Below, one piece after another: positions 8,937-17,468 of a DNA stretch of 64,000 nt (positions are counted from its first letter, which is position 1; each line of letters opens with the position of its first letter). The DNA is taken from contig JACPGH010000005.1 in assembly GCA_016182485.1 (NCBI GenBank), forward strand, positions 1 through 64,000, in the 5' to 3' direction. This DNA is from Candidatus Kaiserbacteria bacterium. GTDB taxonomy: Bacteria > Patescibacteria > Paceibacteria > UBA9973 > UBA2103. A program made the position numbers and the translations under genes. The notes under the pieces were generated by a model. That model saw only the letters and a program-made list of their open reading frames with translations. It did no database searches and had not been told where the DNA came from.

Positions 8937-9674
8937 ATGTTCTCGTTTCTCCTCGGGTATGCCGTGCTCGCCCTTTGTGTCGTCCTCATTTTTGTTTTCA
9001 TGCGGCCGCGCCGATACTACCTTATCCGCCATGGCGAAACACTGCTCAATGCGGAACACGTCCGCCAAGGCGTGGAGGGCCCCTTGTCGCGAAAGGGCCG
9101 CGCGCAGGCCGCAGCGGTCGCCCGGGCTCTCGAATCGCTTCCGATTGGCCGCATCCTATCCTCCTCGTATCCTCGCGCGCGCGAAACGGCGGAAATACTC
9201 CAAGGGAAACTCCACTCCCGCATTCGTTATTCCCCGCTCCTCGGCGAACGCCGGAATCCGCGCGAGATAATCGGCAAATCCGTGGAAGCGCCGGAGGCTG
9301 CCCGCATAGTAGATCAGATAGACCTCGCCGTTCACGAGGACGATTACCGCTTTTCGGACGAAGAAAATTTTGCCGATCTCAAGGCGCGGGCCGAGATATG
9401 CCTCGTCTGGCTTGCCCGCCAGCATCGGCGCGAGATCGTCGTAGTCACCCACCACCATTTCCTTAAAATGCTGATCGCCTACATGCTCTATCGGGAACGG
9501 CTCCATGCCGCCGACTTCGTGAAGCTCTCTTTCTTTAACGTCTCAGATAACGCCGGAATCACCGTCTGCGAGTATCACCCTTGGAAGCGCTTCTCGCGGA
9601 CGCGCGGCTGGGAGATTCTCGCGTTCAACCAACAAGCCCAGTATCCGCAATTGGATACCGGGCAAGCTTCTTAG
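8937..9674 (+). CDS. Membrane-anchored histidine phosphatase (phosphoglycerate mutase-like)
   Basis: 245 residues. An N-terminal membrane helix (residues 3-21) is followed by YYLIRHGETLLN, the RHGE catalytic motif of the histidine phosphatase superfamily. The second catalytic His is in VVVTHHHFLKML. The start is placed at 8937 because TATACT (8924-8929) ends exactly seven bases upstream; longer upstream extensions of the frame lack support. The substrate is unknown; members remove phosphate from sugars, lipids or proteins. The 3' end overlaps the groEL stop by four bases (convergent). Confidence 0.85.
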   Translation: MFSFLLGYAVLALCVVLIFVFMRPRRYYLIRHGETLLNAEHVRQGVEGPLSRKGRAQAAAVARALESLPIGRILSSSYPRARETAEILQGKLHSRIRYSPLLGERRNPREIIGKSVEAPEAARIVDQIDLAVHEDDYRFSDEENFADLKARAEICLVWLARQHRREIVVVTHHHFLKMLIAYMLYRERLHAADFVKLSFFNVSDNAGITVCEYHPWKRFSRTRGWEILAFNQQAQYPQLDTGQAS

Positions 9675-11302
9675 TACTCCATCCCGTTCATGCCCGCTCC
9701 GGTCGCCTCTTTCTTCGGTTCCGGGATCTCGGCGACGGCGGCTTCAGTGGTAAGGAGCAGTGCGGCGGCGGAAATGGCATTTTCAAGCGCCATGCGCGGC
9801 ATCTTGGCCGGATCGATGATACCCGCGGCAAGCATGTCCTCGACGACTTCGTCTGTGAGCGCGTTATAGCCCGCATTGGCTTTGCCCGACTGCACTTTGG
9901 AGACGATGAGCGAAGCGTCGTCCTTGCCGGCATTGAGCGCGATCTGGGCTAGCGGAGTCTCGAGAGCGCGCGTGACGATATCGAAGCCGGCTTGCTCGTC
10001 AGCCGAGAGCTTCCCGCTGCTTGCCATGAGCTTCTTCGCCACTTTGGCGAGCGCCGTGCCGCCTCCGGCGACTACACCCTCTTCTATAGAAGCTTTAGTC
10101 GCTTTGACGGCATCGTCTATCTTGTCCTTCAAGTATTTCATTTCGGTCTCGGTCGCCGCGCCGACCCGTATGACGGCCACGCCGCCGGAGAGTTTCGCGA
10201 CGCGCTCTTCGAGCTTCTCCTTGTCGTACTTGGAGTCGGTGTTCTCGATCTGCGCCGTCAGTTGCGCTGCCCGCGCGGCGATGTCCGCCTTCTTGCCCTT
10301 GCCGCCGATGAATGTGGTCGAATCCTTGGTGGCGAGGACGCGCGCCGCCTTGCCAAGCGAGGAGAGCGTCGCGTTCTCGAACGTCATGCCGACCTCGTTG
10401 CTGATCACCTGGCCGCCGACGACGGTGGCGATATCGCTAAGCATCTCTTTCTTGCGATCTCCATACCCGGGCGCCTTGACGGCGAGCACGTTGAAGGTGC
10501 CGCGCAGCTTATTGAGCACGAAGGTAGTGAGCGCTTCGCCTTCGACGTCGTCTGCGATGATCACGAGCTCTTTGCGGCCCGATTGCGCGATCTTCTCGAG
10601 AAGCGGCAGAATTTCCTGCACGTTGCCGATTTTCTTGTCGGTGATGAGAATGAGCGCGTCTTTCATCTCCGCTTCCATACGTTCCGGATTGGTGACCATG
10701 TAGGCCGAGACGTACCCTTTATCGGTCTGCAAGCCTTCGACTATGTCGTACGAGAGCTCCATGCCTTGGCTCTCTTCGACCGTCACGACTCCGGAGGCCC
10801 CCACTTTATCCACTGTCTCGGCAATAATGCTGCCCAGCTCCTCGGATTCCGCCGAGATCGAGGCCACCTGCTTTATCTCCGCTTTGCCGGAGACCGGCTT
10901 CGCCATCTTCTTCAATTCCGCGAGCGCAGTTTCGCGCGCCTTTTCCATGCCTCTCCTGATCGCCATCGCGTTCGCGCCCTTCATCATGTGCTGTAAACCC
11001 TCCTCGACCAGCGCTTCGAGCAGGACCACCGAGGTCGTCGTCCCGTCGCCGGCCGTATCGTTCGTCTTCGTCGCCACTTCTTTAACGATCTCCGCGCCCA
11101 TATTCTCGAACTTATCTTTCAAGGAAATCTCTTTGGCGATCGAAACGCCGTCGTTCGTAATGCGCGGGCCGCCATAGGACTTTTCAATAACGACGTTGCG
11201 GCCGCGCGGGCCGAGCGTCACCTTGACGGCATGCGCGGCTTGCGCCACCCCTTTGGCAATAGACTTGCGCGCCTCTTCGGAAAAAAGAATTTGTTTGGCC
11301 AT
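9671..11302 (-). CDS. groEL: Chaperonin GroEL (Hsp60)
   Basis: 543 residues, normal length. It begins AKQILFSEEARKSIAKGV and carries GDGTTTSVVL at the ATP site. Other family blocks include VEEGVVAGGGTAL. It forms the tetradecameric folding chamber with GroES. The C-terminus ends GAGMNGMEY rather than in the long GGM repeat of many GroELs. It follows groES by 44 bases that contain CTAG-rich repeat units (11307-11337), and is presumably transcribed with it. Confidence 0.98.
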   Translation of the reverse strand: MAKQILFSEEARKSIAKGVAQAAHAVKVTLGPRGRNVVIEKSYGGPRITNDGVSIAKEISLKDKFENMGAEIVKEVATKTNDTAGDGTTTSVVLLEALVEEGLQHMMKGANAMAIRRGMEKARETALAELKKMAKPVSGKAEIKQVASISAESEELGSIIAETVDKVGASGVVTVEESQGMELSYDIVEGLQTDKGYVSAYMVTNPERMEAEMKDALILITDKKIGNVQEILPLLEKIAQSGRKELVIIADDVEGEALTTFVLNKLRGTFNVLAVKAPGYGDRKKEMLSDIATVVGGQVISNEVGMTFENATLSSLGKAARVLATKDSTTFIGGKGKKADIAARAAQLTAQIENTDSKYDKEKLEERVAKLSGGVAVIRVGAATETEMKYLKDKIDDAVKATKASIEEGVVAGGGTALAKVAKKLMASSGKLSADEQAGFDIVTRALETPLAQIALNAGKDDASLIVSKVQSGKANAGYNALTDEVVEDMLAAGIIDPAKMPRMALENAISAAALLLTTEAAVAEIPEPKKEATGAGMNGMEY

Positions 11303-11346
11303 AACTCTAGTTACTAGTTGCTAGTTGCTGGAAGCTGGTAAATTCT

Positions 11347-11658
11347 CTAGCTTCTTTTAATAAGGCTTATCTCGGACTCCGCGAGTACGTACATTTCCTC
11401 CCCGTCGATCTTCAAGGGCTCGTCCCACGGTTTTTTGAAAACGATCTCGTCCCCTACCGCGACCTCCATCGCAATACGATCGCCGCTTTCTCCGTGCTTG
11501 CCGGGGCCGACGGCAACTACTGTGCCCGTCATGAGCTTATCCTTTTCGACCGTTTCGGGCAGGATGATGCCGGACGCGAGCTTCTTCTCGCCGGCTTTCG
11601 CGTCGGGCTTCACGAGAACGCGATCGGCTAGCGGCGTAAACGCCAATTTTTTCGCCAT
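11347..11658 (-). CDS. groES: Co-chaperonin GroES
   Basis: 103 residues, slightly longer than usual. It contains TPLADRVLVKPDAKAGEKKLASG with the mobile-loop region SGIILPETVEKDK and the VAVGPGK motif, which mark Cpn10. It caps GroEL. It is the first gene of the groES-groEL pair with a good sigma70-like promoter at 11705-11733. No CIRCE element (TTAGCACTC-N9-GAGTGCTAA) is visible upstream. Confidence 0.97.
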   Translation of the reverse strand: MAKKLAFTPLADRVLVKPDAKAGEKKLASGIILPETVEKDKLMTGTVVAVGPGKHGESGDRIAMEVAVGDEIVFKKPWDEPLKIDGEEMYVLAESEISLIKRS

Positions 11659-11704
11659 ATCTTTTATCTAAAATTAATAATCATCCGTGTCTGCCGTTTT
11701 CCTA

Positions 11705-11733
11705 ACTATAAAGAAGTCTTCATCTGCCCGCAA
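11705..11733 (-). promoter_or_regulatory. groES-groEL promoter
   Basis: On the minus strand TTGCGG (11728-11733) is separated by exactly 17 bases from TATAGT (11705-11710). The expected start lies near 11698, giving a leader of about 40 bases. A small dyad GACATC-N9-GATGTC (11755-11775 region) lies just upstream and could be an operator. Confidence 0.65.
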
Positions 11734-11839
11734 CTTGACAGAAAAAATATATGCGACATCATTTATATAGATGTCATTAACGTAAAGAGCTAGTTGTTTG
11801 TGGTAATCTGCATCAAGACTGCTACTGTGGGGAGGCCGC

Positions 11840-11914
11840 ATGTCGGTCATTCTGCTTCCGCTGTTCGCATTTGCCCTCACTCTCTTCTTAATCGGCTGGC
11901 TGATCGATTCCTGA
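11840..11914 (+). CDS. 24-residue single-helix membrane peptide
   Basis: The ORF MSVILLPLFAFALTLFLIGW... (24 codons) is preceded by a strong ribosome site GGGGAGG ending four bases before the ATG. The product is one hydrophobic helix ending WLIDS. An extended -10 (TGG-TAATCT at about 11802-11809) lies upstream and an intrinsic terminator follows 20 bases after the stop. It is thus a complete mini-gene between groES and secG. No family is recognised. It may be a small membrane-protein regulator or a leader peptide, though the terminator makes a separate unit more likely. Confidence 0.65.
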   Translation: MSVILLPLFAFALTLFLIGWLIDS

Positions 11915-11933
11915 CCAGCCGACCACCCGCCGC

Positions 11934-11973
11934 CCGCCGCGGGTCCTCAAGGACCCGCGGCGGCCCTCTTTTT
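11934..11973 (+). terminator. Intrinsic terminator of the 24-residue peptide gene
   Basis: A 13-bp GC-rich perfect stem (11934-11946 with 11951-11963), TCAA loop, then CCCTC and five T residues. This is a textbook Rho-independent terminator. Confidence 0.9.
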
Positions 11974-12021
11974 ATACACACTTGCGCCGCGCCCTTCGCC
12001 CGTGGTACGCTCAAAGCACAG

Positions 12022-12261
12022 ATGGAGGCACTCGTACCGGTATTACCGTACGCGGAAATCATCCTTTCAATCCTCCTCATCGTCGGCATCGTACTGCAGC
12101 AGCGCGGCGCTACTTTGGGCGGAGCATTCGGGGGAGATAATTTCGCGTCCACGTTCTATAAGCGCCGCGGCGCGGAACGGTTCCTATTCAAGGCGACGAT
12201 CGTTATCGCCACCCTTTTGGTGCTTTCGGCGATCTCGAATTTCCTTCTGGCACCCCGTTAG
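12022..12261 (+). CDS. secG: Preprotein translocase subunit SecG
   Basis: 79 residues with two membrane helices (about 8-28 and 52-72). Between them is the conserved VLQQRGATLGGAFGG segment of SecG. It assists SecYE in protein export; secY is at 30481-31758. The start is set by the first ATG after an extended -10 (TGG-TACGCT, 12006-12011) that lies ten bases upstream. The stop codon lies inside one arm of an inverted repeat (12253-12265). Confidence 0.93.
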   Translation: MEALVPVLPYAEIILSILLIVGIVLQQRGATLGGAFGGDNFASTFYKRRGAERFLFKATIVIATLLVLSAISNFLLAPR

Positions 12262-12350
12262 AAAACCATTGAGATGCCCGCGCAGACGGAATCTAACTAT
12301 ATGTATGGCCTCACCCTTAACCGATCCGAATAAATTCTTTTCTAACGGGG
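12253..12350. repeat. 13-bp inverted repeat spanning the secG end and the next gene start
   Basis: CCCCGTTAGAAAA (12253-12265) and its exact complement TTTTCTAACGGGG (12338-12350) are 72 bases apart. The left arm supplies the last codons and stop of secG. The right arm encodes FSNG near the start of the peptide-binding protein. The arms resemble those of the element at 19113-19176 (CCCGTTAGAGAC). Confidence 0.85.
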
Positions 12351-14104
12351 CTGAGGAGTCGGTACGGCCGAGTCGGTACGAGCTATGGCGGGAACGCCTG
12401 GCGCGTCCGCGATCCGTTCCGACATTCGACTCGCTTACTGGCCGCATTCAAGCGTTCTCTCCCGGCGATCGCCTCATTTGGTACGCACTGCTTGGTCTTC
12501 TCGCTCTAGCCTCGCTTTCGAGCCTTTATGCGCTCGAACAGCGTCTTCTAGTGACTGTGCCGGCATACGGCGGTACGCTCGTCGAGGGAGAGGTCGGCAG
12601 TCCGCGCTTCATCAACCCGCTTCTCGGCATTAGCGATGCGGACCGGGATCTGGCAGCTCTGACGTATGCCGGGCTCATGGGGCCCTCTGGCGACGGTACG
12701 CTTGCGCTAGTTCTCGCGGAGAGCTACTCCATATCGCCGGACCACAAGGTCTATACGTTCACGATACGGAAGGACGCCAAGTTCTCGGACGGGAGCCAGG
12801 TAACGGCCGCCGACATTATATTCACGGTCCGGAAAGCGCAGGACCCCGGACTAAAGAGCCCCGAGTACGCGGACTGGGCCGGCGTAGCAGTCGAGGCTGT
12901 GAACGAGCGGACAGTGCGCTTCGTCTTAAGCAGGCCGTACGCTCCCTTCTTGAGCCTCACCACCCTCGGCATCCTCCCGGCCCGCCTCTGGCAAAATATC
13001 TCGGACGAAGAATTTCCTTTCTCCAATCTGCAGACGCAGCCGGTGGGCGCAGGCCCTTTTGCCATAGAGAGCATATCTCGGGATCCCTCGGGGCTTATCG
13101 GCAGCGTTTTGCTTAAGGCGAATCCGCGGTACGTGCTCGGGCGGCCTTATCTCGACAGTATCCGTTTCAATTTCTATCCGAGGACTGAGGACCTCGTGAC
13201 CGCGCGCGCGAGCGGCGCCATCGAGAGCGCCTACGACATCTCGAGCAATAGCGGCGCTTCGCAGGTCCTCTCCGCCCCGTATGCGAGGGTATTCGCCGTG
13301 TTCTTCAATCCGAGCGAGAAGCCGGTGTTCGCGCGCCCAGAGGTGCGGGAAGCGCTCTCTCACGCGCTCGACCGAGAGAGCATCATCACCGGCGTGCTCG
13401 GAGGATACGCGACGCCCATCATGGGCCCGGTACCTCCGGGAGCGGGTATCGCCCAGGTTCCCGTGCCTCAGGCGGCCAATCCGACCTCCGCAGGGGCGCA
13501 AGTACTAAAGAAAGCCGGCTGGATCTACGACGGAGACGCGCGGATATGGAAGCAGAGCGGCGGGAAGCTCGTGCTCGACGGCATAACGATCCGCACTTCG
13601 AATGTGCCCGAGCTTAAGAACGTCGCGAGCGCCGTCAAGGGAGAATGGGAGAAGCTCGGCATACCCGTGACCATCGAGCTCTACGAGCCGGGCGACTTGT
13701 CCCAAAACGTAATCCGCCCTCGCAAGTATCAAGCCCTGCTATATGGCATGGTGGTCGGCCGCGACCAAGATCTCTACGCCTTCTGGGCCTCGCAGGAGCG
13801 GAACGATCCGGGGCTGAACATCGCGCTCTACGCCAATAAGACAGTGGACGGGCTTCTCGAGGACGCGCGCGAGAACGCCGATGCCGTGGCGAGAATAAAG
13901 GACCTGCAAAAGATCGAGGATCTCATCGCGGCGGACTATCCGGCGGCATTCATTTATGCTCCGAATTTCACCTACACGGTCCCAGCGGACCTCGCGGGCA
14001 TCGCGCTCCCGCAGATCGTGACGCCCAAGGACCGTTTCGCTACGGTTGCGTCTTGGTATCGCGCCACGGACGCCGTCTGGCCCTTTTTGGCACCCAATCG
14101 TTAA
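12305..14104 (+). CDS. Membrane-anchored extracellular solute-binding protein family 5 (peptide-type)
   Basis: 599 residues. A cytoplasmic N-terminus of about 55 residues and one membrane helix (about 56-78) are followed by an SBP_bac_5 domain: YGGTLVEGEVGSPRFINPLL, YTFTIRKDAKFSDGSQVTAADI, FNPSEKPVFARPEVREALSHALDR. The family binds oligopeptides or nickel and hands them to ABC permeases. No permease genes are nearby, so it may act with distant ones or as a chaperone-like binder. The start ATG at 12305 lies 43 bases after secG. Residues 12-15 come from the inverted repeat. Confidence 0.88.
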   Translation: MASPLTDPNKFFSNGAEESVRPSRYELWRERLARPRSVPTFDSLTGRIQAFSPGDRLIWYALLGLLALASLSSLYALEQRLLVTVPAYGGTLVEGEVGSPRFINPLLGISDADRDLAALTYAGLMGPSGDGTLALVLAESYSISPDHKVYTFTIRKDAKFSDGSQVTAADIIFTVRKAQDPGLKSPEYADWAGVAVEAVNERTVRFVLSRPYAPFLSLTTLGILPARLWQNISDEEFPFSNLQTQPVGAGPFAIESISRDPSGLIGSVLLKANPRYVLGRPYLDSIRFNFYPRTEDLVTARASGAIESAYDISSNSGASQVLSAPYARVFAVFFNPSEKPVFARPEVREALSHALDRESIITGVLGGYATPIMGPVPPGAGIAQVPVPQAANPTSAGAQVLKKAGWIYDGDARIWKQSGGKLVLDGITIRTSNVPELKNVASAVKGEWEKLGIPVTIELYEPGDLSQNVIRPRKYQALLYGMVVGRDQDLYAFWASQERNDPGLNIALYANKTVDGLLEDARENADAVARIKDLQKIEDLIAADYPAAFIYAPNFTYTVPADLAGIALPQIVTPKDRFATVASWYRATDAVWPFLAPNR

Positions 14105-14120
14105 ACCTAATATATAGTTC

Positions 14121-16013
14121 ATGAATCAAGCACCAGCTCCCGCGCCCAGTCCTCTTTCGGCGCCGTTCCGTCCAAATCAGCCGCGCCCGCCTGGCAGGCC
14201 GGGCAGAAATCCCGAGCGAGGCCGCTTCCGCCACGCGCGCCCGGGAGGCGCTTCCCGACGCATCCAGCGCATACTGCGGCGTCCGACGGCTATGCCGCGG
14301 ACCGCGCCCAAAGGGGCCGATTATTATCCGGAGAAGCCGGCCGAGAATGTTGTTCGCATCGTACCTCTTGGAGGCGTAGAAGAGGTGGGGCGCAACATGC
14401 TCGCCATCGACGCGAACGGAGACATCATCGTGATGGACGCCGGCTTCCACTTCAAGGCCGAGGACGATGCGCCGGGGGTTGACTACACACTCCCGAACAC
14501 CAAATACCTTGAGAAGAACGCCGACCGCGTGCGGGCGGTCATCATCACGCATGGACACCTGGACCATATCGGCGGCATTCCCTTTACCCTGCCCCGATTC
14601 GGCAATCCTCCCATCTATACGCGCCGGGCGACTTCCATCATGATCCAGCGCCGGCAGGAGGAGTATCCGGATGTCCCGAAACCGGAAATTATCGAGATCG
14701 AAGTAAATTCCGAGCTCACTATCGGCAATACCCGCGTGCGCTTCTTCCCGGTCACCCACTCGATCCCCGATTCAATGGGCGTATCGATACGTACGCGCTA
14801 CGGCAACGTCGTTATCTCCGGCGACCTGAAGCTCGAGCACGAGGACGGCATCGCCTCGGAACGCGAGCAGAAAAACTGGGGCGAGGTTTCCAAAGAAGAG
14901 AATCTATTCTTCGTCGCCGACTCCACGAACGCCGAGAAGGAGGGCTTTTCTATTCCAGAGAGCCGCGTACTTATGACGCTCGAGGAGATTATGCGCTCGA
15001 TTACCGGCAGGCTCATCATCGGCACCTTCGCCTCGCAGTTCGAACGGATGATCCACATCATCAAATTCGCGGAGAAATACGGGAAGAAGGTCGTGACTGA
15101 AGGCCGCTCCATTAAGACGAACATAGAGATCGCGCAGAAAGCGGGCCTGCTCACGATGGACAAGGGGACGATTATCCCGGCGCAGGAGATGGCCGATTAT
15201 CCGCCCAATAAGATACTCGTGCTCGCCACCGGCGCGCAGGGCGAGGAGTTCGCCGCTCTCATGCGGATCGCGACCAAACAGCACAAATACATCACCTTTA
15301 ATGAGCGCGATACGATCGTTCTCTCCTCCTCGGTCATCCCGGGGAACGAGATTTCCGTGCAGAAGCTCAAGGATAATCTCTACCGCAACAACGTTACCAT
15401 CATTCACTATCGCTCGAGCGACGTGCATTCGACCGGCCACGGCAATGCCGGCGAGCTCGTCTGGATCAACAAGCAGGTCCATGCGAAATTCTTCATGCCC
15501 GGCTACGGCTACCGTTCGATGACGACCTGCCACGCGAAGGCGGTCGAGCAGGCGGGATTCCCCAGAGAGAACATCATTATTCCCGACAACGGCATAGTGA
15601 TAGACATTGAGGACGGCGCTCGCTTGAATGTCCACAAGCAGCGGGTCCCGGCCGCGCCTATGGTCGTGGACGGCTTCACGATCGGCGATATCCAGGAAGT
15701 CGTCATCCGCGATCGCCAGTCGCTCGCGAAGGACGGCATGTTCGTAATTATCGCGAGCGTGAATCTCAAGACCGGGAAGCTGCGCAAATCGCCCGATATC
15801 ATCAGCCGCGGTTTCGTCTATCTGCGCGAGTCGCAAGATCTGCTGAATGAAGCGCGCGTACTCATCAAGAAGACGATCGAGGATTCGACGTATAACATGA
15901 ATCCGATCGATCTCGATTACGTAAAAAACAATCTTACCGACGTCATCGCCGGCTTTCTCTTCGCGCGCACCAACAAGGCCCCGATGGTGATCCCGGTGCT
16001 GATAGGGATGTAA
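14121..16013 (+). CDS. rnj: Ribonuclease J (metallo-beta-lactamase/beta-CASP RNase)
   Basis: 630 residues. The zinc site is HGHLDH (His144, His146, Asp148, His149), with further ligands in PVTHSIPDS and SGDLKLE. The beta-CASP motifs include STNAEKEGFS and SSDVHSTGHGN. RNase J combines 5'-3' exo- and endonuclease activity in mRNA turnover and rRNA maturation. A Pro/Arg-rich extension of about 75 residues precedes the catalytic domain and may bind RNA or partners. TAATAT (14108-14113) ends seven bases before the ATG, so initiation is probably leaderless even though the gene follows the previous one by only 16 bases. Confidence 0.96.
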   Translation: MNQAPAPAPSPLSAPFRPNQPRPPGRPGRNPERGRFRHARPGGASRRIQRILRRPTAMPRTAPKGADYYPEKPAENVVRIVPLGGVEEVGRNMLAIDANGDIIVMDAGFHFKAEDDAPGVDYTLPNTKYLEKNADRVRAVIITHGHLDHIGGIPFTLPRFGNPPIYTRRATSIMIQRRQEEYPDVPKPEIIEIEVNSELTIGNTRVRFFPVTHSIPDSMGVSIRTRYGNVVISGDLKLEHEDGIASEREQKNWGEVSKEENLFFVADSTNAEKEGFSIPESRVLMTLEEIMRSITGRLIIGTFASQFERMIHIIKFAEKYGKKVVTEGRSIKTNIEIAQKAGLLTMDKGTIIPAQEMADYPPNKILVLATGAQGEEFAALMRIATKQHKYITFNERDTIVLSSSVIPGNEISVQKLKDNLYRNNVTIIHYRSSDVHSTGHGNAGELVWINKQVHAKFFMPGYGYRSMTTCHAKAVEQAGFPRENIIIPDNGIVIDIEDGARLNVHKQRVPAAPMVVDGFTIGDIQEVVIRDRQSLAKDGMFVIIASVNLKTGKLRKSPDIISRGFVYLRESQDLLNEARVLIKKTIEDSTYNMNPIDLDYVKNNLTDVIAGFLFARTNKAPMVIPVLIGM

Positions 16014-16123
16014 CGCTGGAGGCCGGAATCTGGAGAACAGGAAGTCGGGATTATGAACAGGGCTGAAAGCAGGTCTTCTTGACCAGGTGTAGACTGCAGG
16101 CAGAAGCTCTTGGGGAGGGCCCT

Positions 16124-16318
16124 ATGCGCGAACACTACATGTTCGTGGACTGGAACCATCTCGTACACCCCGGCGCGGTTCTGCACTGCTACTACATACA
16201 CAACCACAACGGATATGGCCCTACCGCAAGGAAGGAGCCGGGTGATAAGGTTTGCGATTGTCCTGGACTAGAAGCGGAGCGAGCCGCCCTCCTCGCACGG
16301 ACGCCGCGACCTGCCTAA
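16124..16318 (+). CDS. Small hypothetical protein with CDC motif
   Basis: 64 residues beginning MREHYMFVDWNHLVHPG. It is rich in His, Tyr and Asn (HCYYIHNHNGYGP), with KVCDCPG in the middle, which suggests metal binding. A strong ribosome site (GGGGAGG, ending seven bases upstream), extended -10 TGT-TAGACT (about 16087-16094) and a downstream terminator make a complete small transcription unit. No family is recognised. Confidence 0.65.
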   Translation: MREHYMFVDWNHLVHPGAVLHCYYIHNHNGYGPTARKEPGDKVCDCPGLEAERAALLARTPRPA

Positions 16319-16346
16319 CCCGCGCTCGCTCGCGTGGACATGAACT

Positions 16347-16381
16347 CGGCGCCTAAGGAGGGGGCGCCGCGTTTTCGTTTT
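16347..16381 (+). terminator. Probable intrinsic terminator of the 64-residue protein gene
   Basis: Stem CGGCGCC (16347-16353) with GGCGCCG (16363-16369), nine-base loop, followed by CGTTTTCGTTTTC. The T-run is interrupted but the position right after a small gene supports the call. Confidence 0.7.
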
Positions 16382-16448
16382 CAATATCGCCTATAAAATC
16401 CCCATACGCGCGCTCTAAATGCGGCCGGCGTCCTGTATAGTCAGAACT

Positions 16449-16778
16449 ATGCTCTTTCATCTGCACCTCCGCAAACGCCTGGCGCAAAAACATTTGGAAC
16501 CCTATCCGGCCCGCACCCCGTGGCTGCGATTTCTCGATCGGATCATTCTTCTCGTCGGCCTCGGCGGCCCGCTCGCTACCATCCCGCAGATCGTGAAAAT
16601 ATACGGCTCAAAATCTGCCGCGGACATTTCGCCGGCTACGTTCGGGGCATATGCGGCACTCGACATCGTATGGATCTTTTACGGACTGGCTCATCGGGAA
16701 CGCCCGATAATATGGGCCTATTCTTCGTGGTTGGTGGTCAACACGATCGTTTCCGCCGGTGCATTACTATACGGATAG
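16449..16778 (+). CDS. SemiSWEET-like small sugar transporter (PQ-loop)
   Basis: 109 residues with three membrane helices and the PQ-loop signature GLGGPLATIPQIVKIYGSKSAADIS. The third helix carries SSWLVVNTIVSAGALLYG. SemiSWEETs dimerise to move sugars passively across the membrane. The start is set at the second in-frame Met because TATAGT (16436-16441) ends exactly seven bases before it. Confidence 0.88.
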   Translation: MLFHLHLRKRLAQKHLEPYPARTPWLRFLDRIILLVGLGGPLATIPQIVKIYGSKSAADISPATFGAYAALDIVWIFYGLAHRERPIIWAYSSWLVVNTIVSAGALLYG

Positions 16779-17468
16779 TTAATCTCGCGGCCACCGTTTC
16801 GCCGCGGGCGGCCAGAGTTTGGTCAAAGGGTGTACCGCGCAATCGTGCGGGCGGGCAGAACAGACGTAGCGGCCATAGAGCACGAGCCCGTTATTCACGT
16901 ATTTCCAATTCTTTTTCGGCACGAGCGCTTCGAGGTCTTTCGAAATTTTGTCCGGATTCCGGCTATCGGAAAGGTCGAAGCGGTATGCGAAGCGCCGCAC
17001 ATGCGTGTCGGTCGCGATGCCTTCCCAAATATCGAACAGTTCGCCGAGCACCACGTGCGCCGTCTTGTAGCCGATCCCCGGTAGTTCGACGAGCTCCGTC
17101 TCACTGCGCGGTATGCCTCCGGCATACCGCGCCTCGATTTGCTTTGCCGCGGCAATAATGGATTTGGCCTTGTTGCGGAAGAATGGAATGGACGAAATCT
17201 CTTTTGTAAAGACCGCGGGTTTAGCCCGGGTGAAGTCGGGGGCGGTTTTGTATTTTTTAAAAAGAGTTGCAGTAAGCCGGTTGACGGCCTTGTCCGTGCA
17301 CTGCGCGGAGAGGATGACGGCGACGACGAATTGGAAAGGCGTATGATGCACGAGCTCGCTTTTCGGCTTTGGATACGCTTTCTTCAGGTATGCAACTATC
17401 TTTCCGGCGCGTGCCCTTCGTAGCTTTAGCGAAGTAGGGCGGGCCAAGCCCTCGACAGGCTTTGTCAT
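16779..17468 (-). CDS. nth: Endonuclease III-like DNA glycosylase lacking the full Fe-S motif
   Basis: 229 residues. The helix-hairpin-helix with catalytic lysine is LPGIGYKTAHVVLG and the catalytic Asp is in GIATDTHVRRFAYR. This is the base-excision repair glycosylase/AP lyase family for oxidised pyrimidines. Family members usually end in C-x6-C-x2-C-x5-C holding a 4Fe-4S cluster. Here only CSARPHDC remains, so the cluster is probably lost. The first 20 or so codons (KPVEGLARPTSLKLRRA) come from short palindromic repeats (see 17414-17439). The start overlaps the upstream stop as ATGA. Confidence 0.9.
   Translation of the reverse strand: MTKPVEGLARPTSLKLRRARAGKIVAYLKKAYPKPKSELVHHTPFQFVVAVILSAQCTDKAVNRLTATLFKKYKTAPDFTRAKPAVFTKEISSIPFFRNKAKSIIAAAKQIEARYAGGIPRSETELVELPGIGYKTAHVVLGELFDIWEGIATDTHVRRFAYRFDLSDSRNPDKISKDLEALVPKKNWKYVNNGLVLYGRYVCSARPHDCAVHPLTKLWPPAAKRWPRD
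17414..17439. repeat. Palindromic repeat (CTTCGTAGCTTTAGCGAAG type) in nth start
   Basis: The 26-base segment contains CTTCGTAGCTTTAGCGAAG flanked by CCC and TAGGG. Near-identical copies are at 57733-57758 (inside rsmA) and 43471-43496 (after rpsJ). Here it encodes residues of the N-terminal extension of the endonuclease. Confidence 0.85.

Noticed and set aside
11659..11800. CIRCE operator for groES
   Set aside because: The nine-base arms TTAGCACTC and GAGTGCTAA are not present; only a six-base dyad was seen.
11674..11880. 68-residue leftward frame upstream of groES
   Set aside because: It covers the groES promoter region and the antisense of the 24-residue gene, and has no ribosome site or recognisable fold.
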